6,677 nt of DNA from G039029935 sp039029935. GTDB taxonomy: Bacteria; Chloroflexota; Anaerolineae; Caldilineales; Caldilineaceae. The DNA is taken from positions 1 to 6,677 of the forward strand of contig JBCCFC010000769.1 of NCBI GenBank assembly GCA_039029935.1. The letters are read 5' to 3'. A program made the position numbers and the translations under genes. The notes beneath the pieces were generated by a model. The model ran no database searches. It was not told where the DNA came from and saw nothing but the letters and a program-made list of their open reading frames with translations. This document shows, piece by piece, positions 5,508 through 6,677 of this stretch (position 1 is its first letter; the number at the start of each line of letters is the position of its first letter).

Positions 5508-5583
5508 CTTGACCTTCGGGAGGTGACAACACATACGCTGGATATACTCATTGCTTTTCGTCACCTCCCGAAGATCTTACTCA
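5508..5583. repeat. Hairpin element flanked by 8-bp direct repeats
   Basis: Arms 5511-5527 and 5560-5576 match at 16 of 17 bases around a 32-base spacer. Directly outside, ATATGTAG occurs at 5500-5507 and again at 5584-5591. The extended flanks TCAATAGATATGTAG (5493-5507) and TCAATATGTAG (5581-5591) are also alike. This resembles a small inserted element with a target-site duplication. It could also work as a transcription terminator, though no run of T follows. The left direct repeat starts at the last base of the preceding gene's stop codon. Confidence 0.75.
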
Positions 5584-5593
5584 ATATGTAGTT

Positions 5594-6046
5594 ATGCTCA
5601 AACTAATTCGTGAACGCGTCTTCGTCTTCACACTCCTGTGGACAGGCTTTATCCTTGCCATCAGCTTTATGGAGGCACCGCTCAAGTTTCAAGCACCATC
5701 GCTGACGTTGGCGGTGGGGCTAGAGATTGGCTATTTGGTCTTTCATGCGCTCAATGGCGTCGAGATTGTCTTTGCAGCCGTCATCCTGCTGGTGACATTA
5801 ACTGCACAGTGGTTGCAGCCACTACGCAGGTTGACATGGCTGGTCATGCTTGTGCTGGTCGCCCAAACCATCCTGCTCTACACGGCACTGGATGCGCGTA
5901 CACTGGCGATTATCAATGGTGAGACCGTACCAGAGGCCCCCTATCATCTCATTTATATCGGCATGGAGGTGGTGAAACTGCTGCTGTTGTTGCGACTGAC
6001 TCACCTGCAAATTAATGCGTTTGGTCTAAAAATTCAGGAGGCTTGA
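5594..6046 (+). CDS. Four-helix membrane protein of unknown function
   Basis: The 150-residue product has strongly hydrophobic segments at about 9-26, 38-70 (one long or two short), 79-97 and 117-136. The motif WTGFILAISFMEAPLKFQAP (16-35), followed by VGLEIGYLVFHALNGVE (41-57), is a pattern I associate with small uncharacterised membrane proteins. Some DUF4149- or TMEM205-like proteins have a comparable layout, but the link is uncertain. Polar residues within helices (E27, H51, N54, E57, H118, E125) could line a site. The ATG at 5594 lies directly after the hairpin element and lacks an obvious Shine-Dalgarno sequence, so the start is less sure. Its stop is 1 base before the next start, which makes it part of a two-gene unit with the methyltransferase. 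Confidence 0.82.
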   Translation: MLKLIRERVFVFTLLWTGFILAISFMEAPLKFQAPSLTLAVGLEIGYLVFHALNGVEIVFAAVILLVTLTAQWLQPLRRLTWLVMLVLVAQTILLYTALDARTLAIINGETVPEAPYHLIYIGMEVVKLLLLLRLTHLQINAFGLKIQEA

Positions 6047-6047
6047 G

Positions 6048-6635
6048 ATGCTTATTGGAAAAATACTTTTTGTATTGGCTGGCGTCATTATGTCGATTAT
6101 ACGCCGCCCGCATGAGAAACGCAACAAAAGCAATGAGATTACCCACAACCAGCAAGACACACAGGAAAAAGTGCTGTTGGCACTGGTGGGCATTGGCATG
6201 TGGCTCCTGCCACTCATCTACATCGTCTCGCCTTTGCTTGCCTTTGCCGACTACACATTGCCACTCTGGGCACTCGGCATCGGTGTTATTGTCATGGCGG
6301 TGGGACTCTGGCTCTTCTGGCGTTCACATGCCGACTTGGGAAAAAACTGGTCTGTCTCGCTCGAAATTCGTGACGAACACACGCTGATCACCAATGGCGT
6401 CTATCAACATGTGCGTCATCCTATGTACAGTGCCATCTGGCTGATTGCACTGGCGCAACCGCTACTGCTCCACAACTGGCTGGCCGGGTTTGGCTCTATC
6501 GTCGGCTTTGGGCTGATGTACCTGTTGCGTGTACCCAAGGAAGAGGAGATGATGATGGCCCAGTTTGGGGAACAGTATAAAACGTATATGGCAAATACGC
6601 TCAATATCCCAGGGCGTATACTCGATAAAATATGA
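6048..6635 (+). CDS. Membrane methyltransferase, ICMT/PEMT-like family
   Basis: The 195-residue protein belongs by motif to the isoprenylcysteine carboxyl methyltransferase / phospholipid methyltransferase-like superfamily, which uses S-adenosylmethionine within the membrane. Hydrophobic helices lie at about 2-18, 42-64, 71-91, 126-141 and 143-161. The signature spans LGKNWSVSLEI (97-107), the core GVYQHVRHPMY with RHP at 123-125, and EEE followed by FGEQYKTY (165-180), which together form the cofactor pocket in this family. The bacterial methyl acceptor is unknown. The start is supported by AGGAGG (6036-6041) at ideal spacing. The one-base gap from the preceding gene means translational coupling. 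The full length is present, with an ordinary size for bacterial members. Confidence 0.88.
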   Translation: MLIGKILFVLAGVIMSIIRRPHEKRNKSNEITHNQQDTQEKVLLALVGIGMWLLPLIYIVSPLLAFADYTLPLWALGIGVIVMAVGLWLFWRSHADLGKNWSVSLEIRDEHTLITNGVYQHVRHPMYSAIWLIALAQPLLLHNWLAGFGSIVGFGLMYLLRVPKEEEMMMAQFGEQYKTYMANTLNIPGRILDKI

Positions 6636-6677
6636 AGACTGGAATTTGGAGATGATCAGCGATACTTCTTCCTGGGA
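6636..6677 (+). other. Window end; possible start of a further gene
   Basis: An ATG at 6652 opens a frame (M-I-S-D-T-S-S-W) that runs off the window, with GGA at 6641-6643 about 8 bases upstream. Too little is present to call a gene. Confidence 0.2.

Overview
The window carries seven well-supported protein-coding genes, all on the + strand, separated by intergenic regions rich in palindromic DNA. Base composition looks close to half G+C by eye. No rRNA, tRNA or CRISPR array was seen. The protein types (a PepSY-type membrane protein, a long-chain flavodoxin, a DppD/OppF-like ATPase pair, an ICMT-like methyltransferase) and the abundant hairpin repeats would fit a free-living bacterium. A Chloroflexota member is my guess, but this is an impression from protein style and not proven.

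Region by region. Positions 1-286 form one near-perfect giant inverted repeat (arms about 130 bp, about 93% matched) that starts at or before the window edge. A possible 40-residue membrane peptide follows (302-424). Then comes a PepSY-domain membrane protein (561-1874). A 401-base gap (1875-2275) holds a CRP/FNR-like palindrome, a second small palindrome, a hairpin with the same loop as the giant palindrome, and a structured leader with a possible 16-codon upstream ORF just before a long-chain flavodoxin gene (2276-2812). A second palindromic element (2839-2973) separates the flavodoxin from two overlapping peptide-transporter ATPase genes (3024-4055 and 4048-4986). A short REP-like hairpin (4986-5012) precedes an unrecognised 156-residue protein with a Gln/Ser repeat (5029-5499). 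A hairpin element flanked by short direct repeats (5508-5583) then separates it from a two-gene unit: a four-helix membrane protein (5594-6046) and an ICMT/PEMT-like membrane methyltransferase (6048-6635).

How they may work together. The PepSY membrane protein and the flavodoxin both belong to families often linked to iron limitation, so the left half may be an iron- or redox-responsive region. This is inference, as no convincing Fur box was found. The two ABC ATPases look like the energy-coupling pair of a di-/oligopeptide or nickel-type importer, yet no permease or binding-protein gene is present here. Both have also lost most or all of the cysteines usual in the C-terminal region of this family. 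The last two genes are 1 base apart and almost certainly co-translated. The most unusual property of the window is the density and diversity of palindromic elements: four of its main intergenic gaps, plus the left edge, carry one, and two of them share unique 11-mers that suggest a dispersed family.
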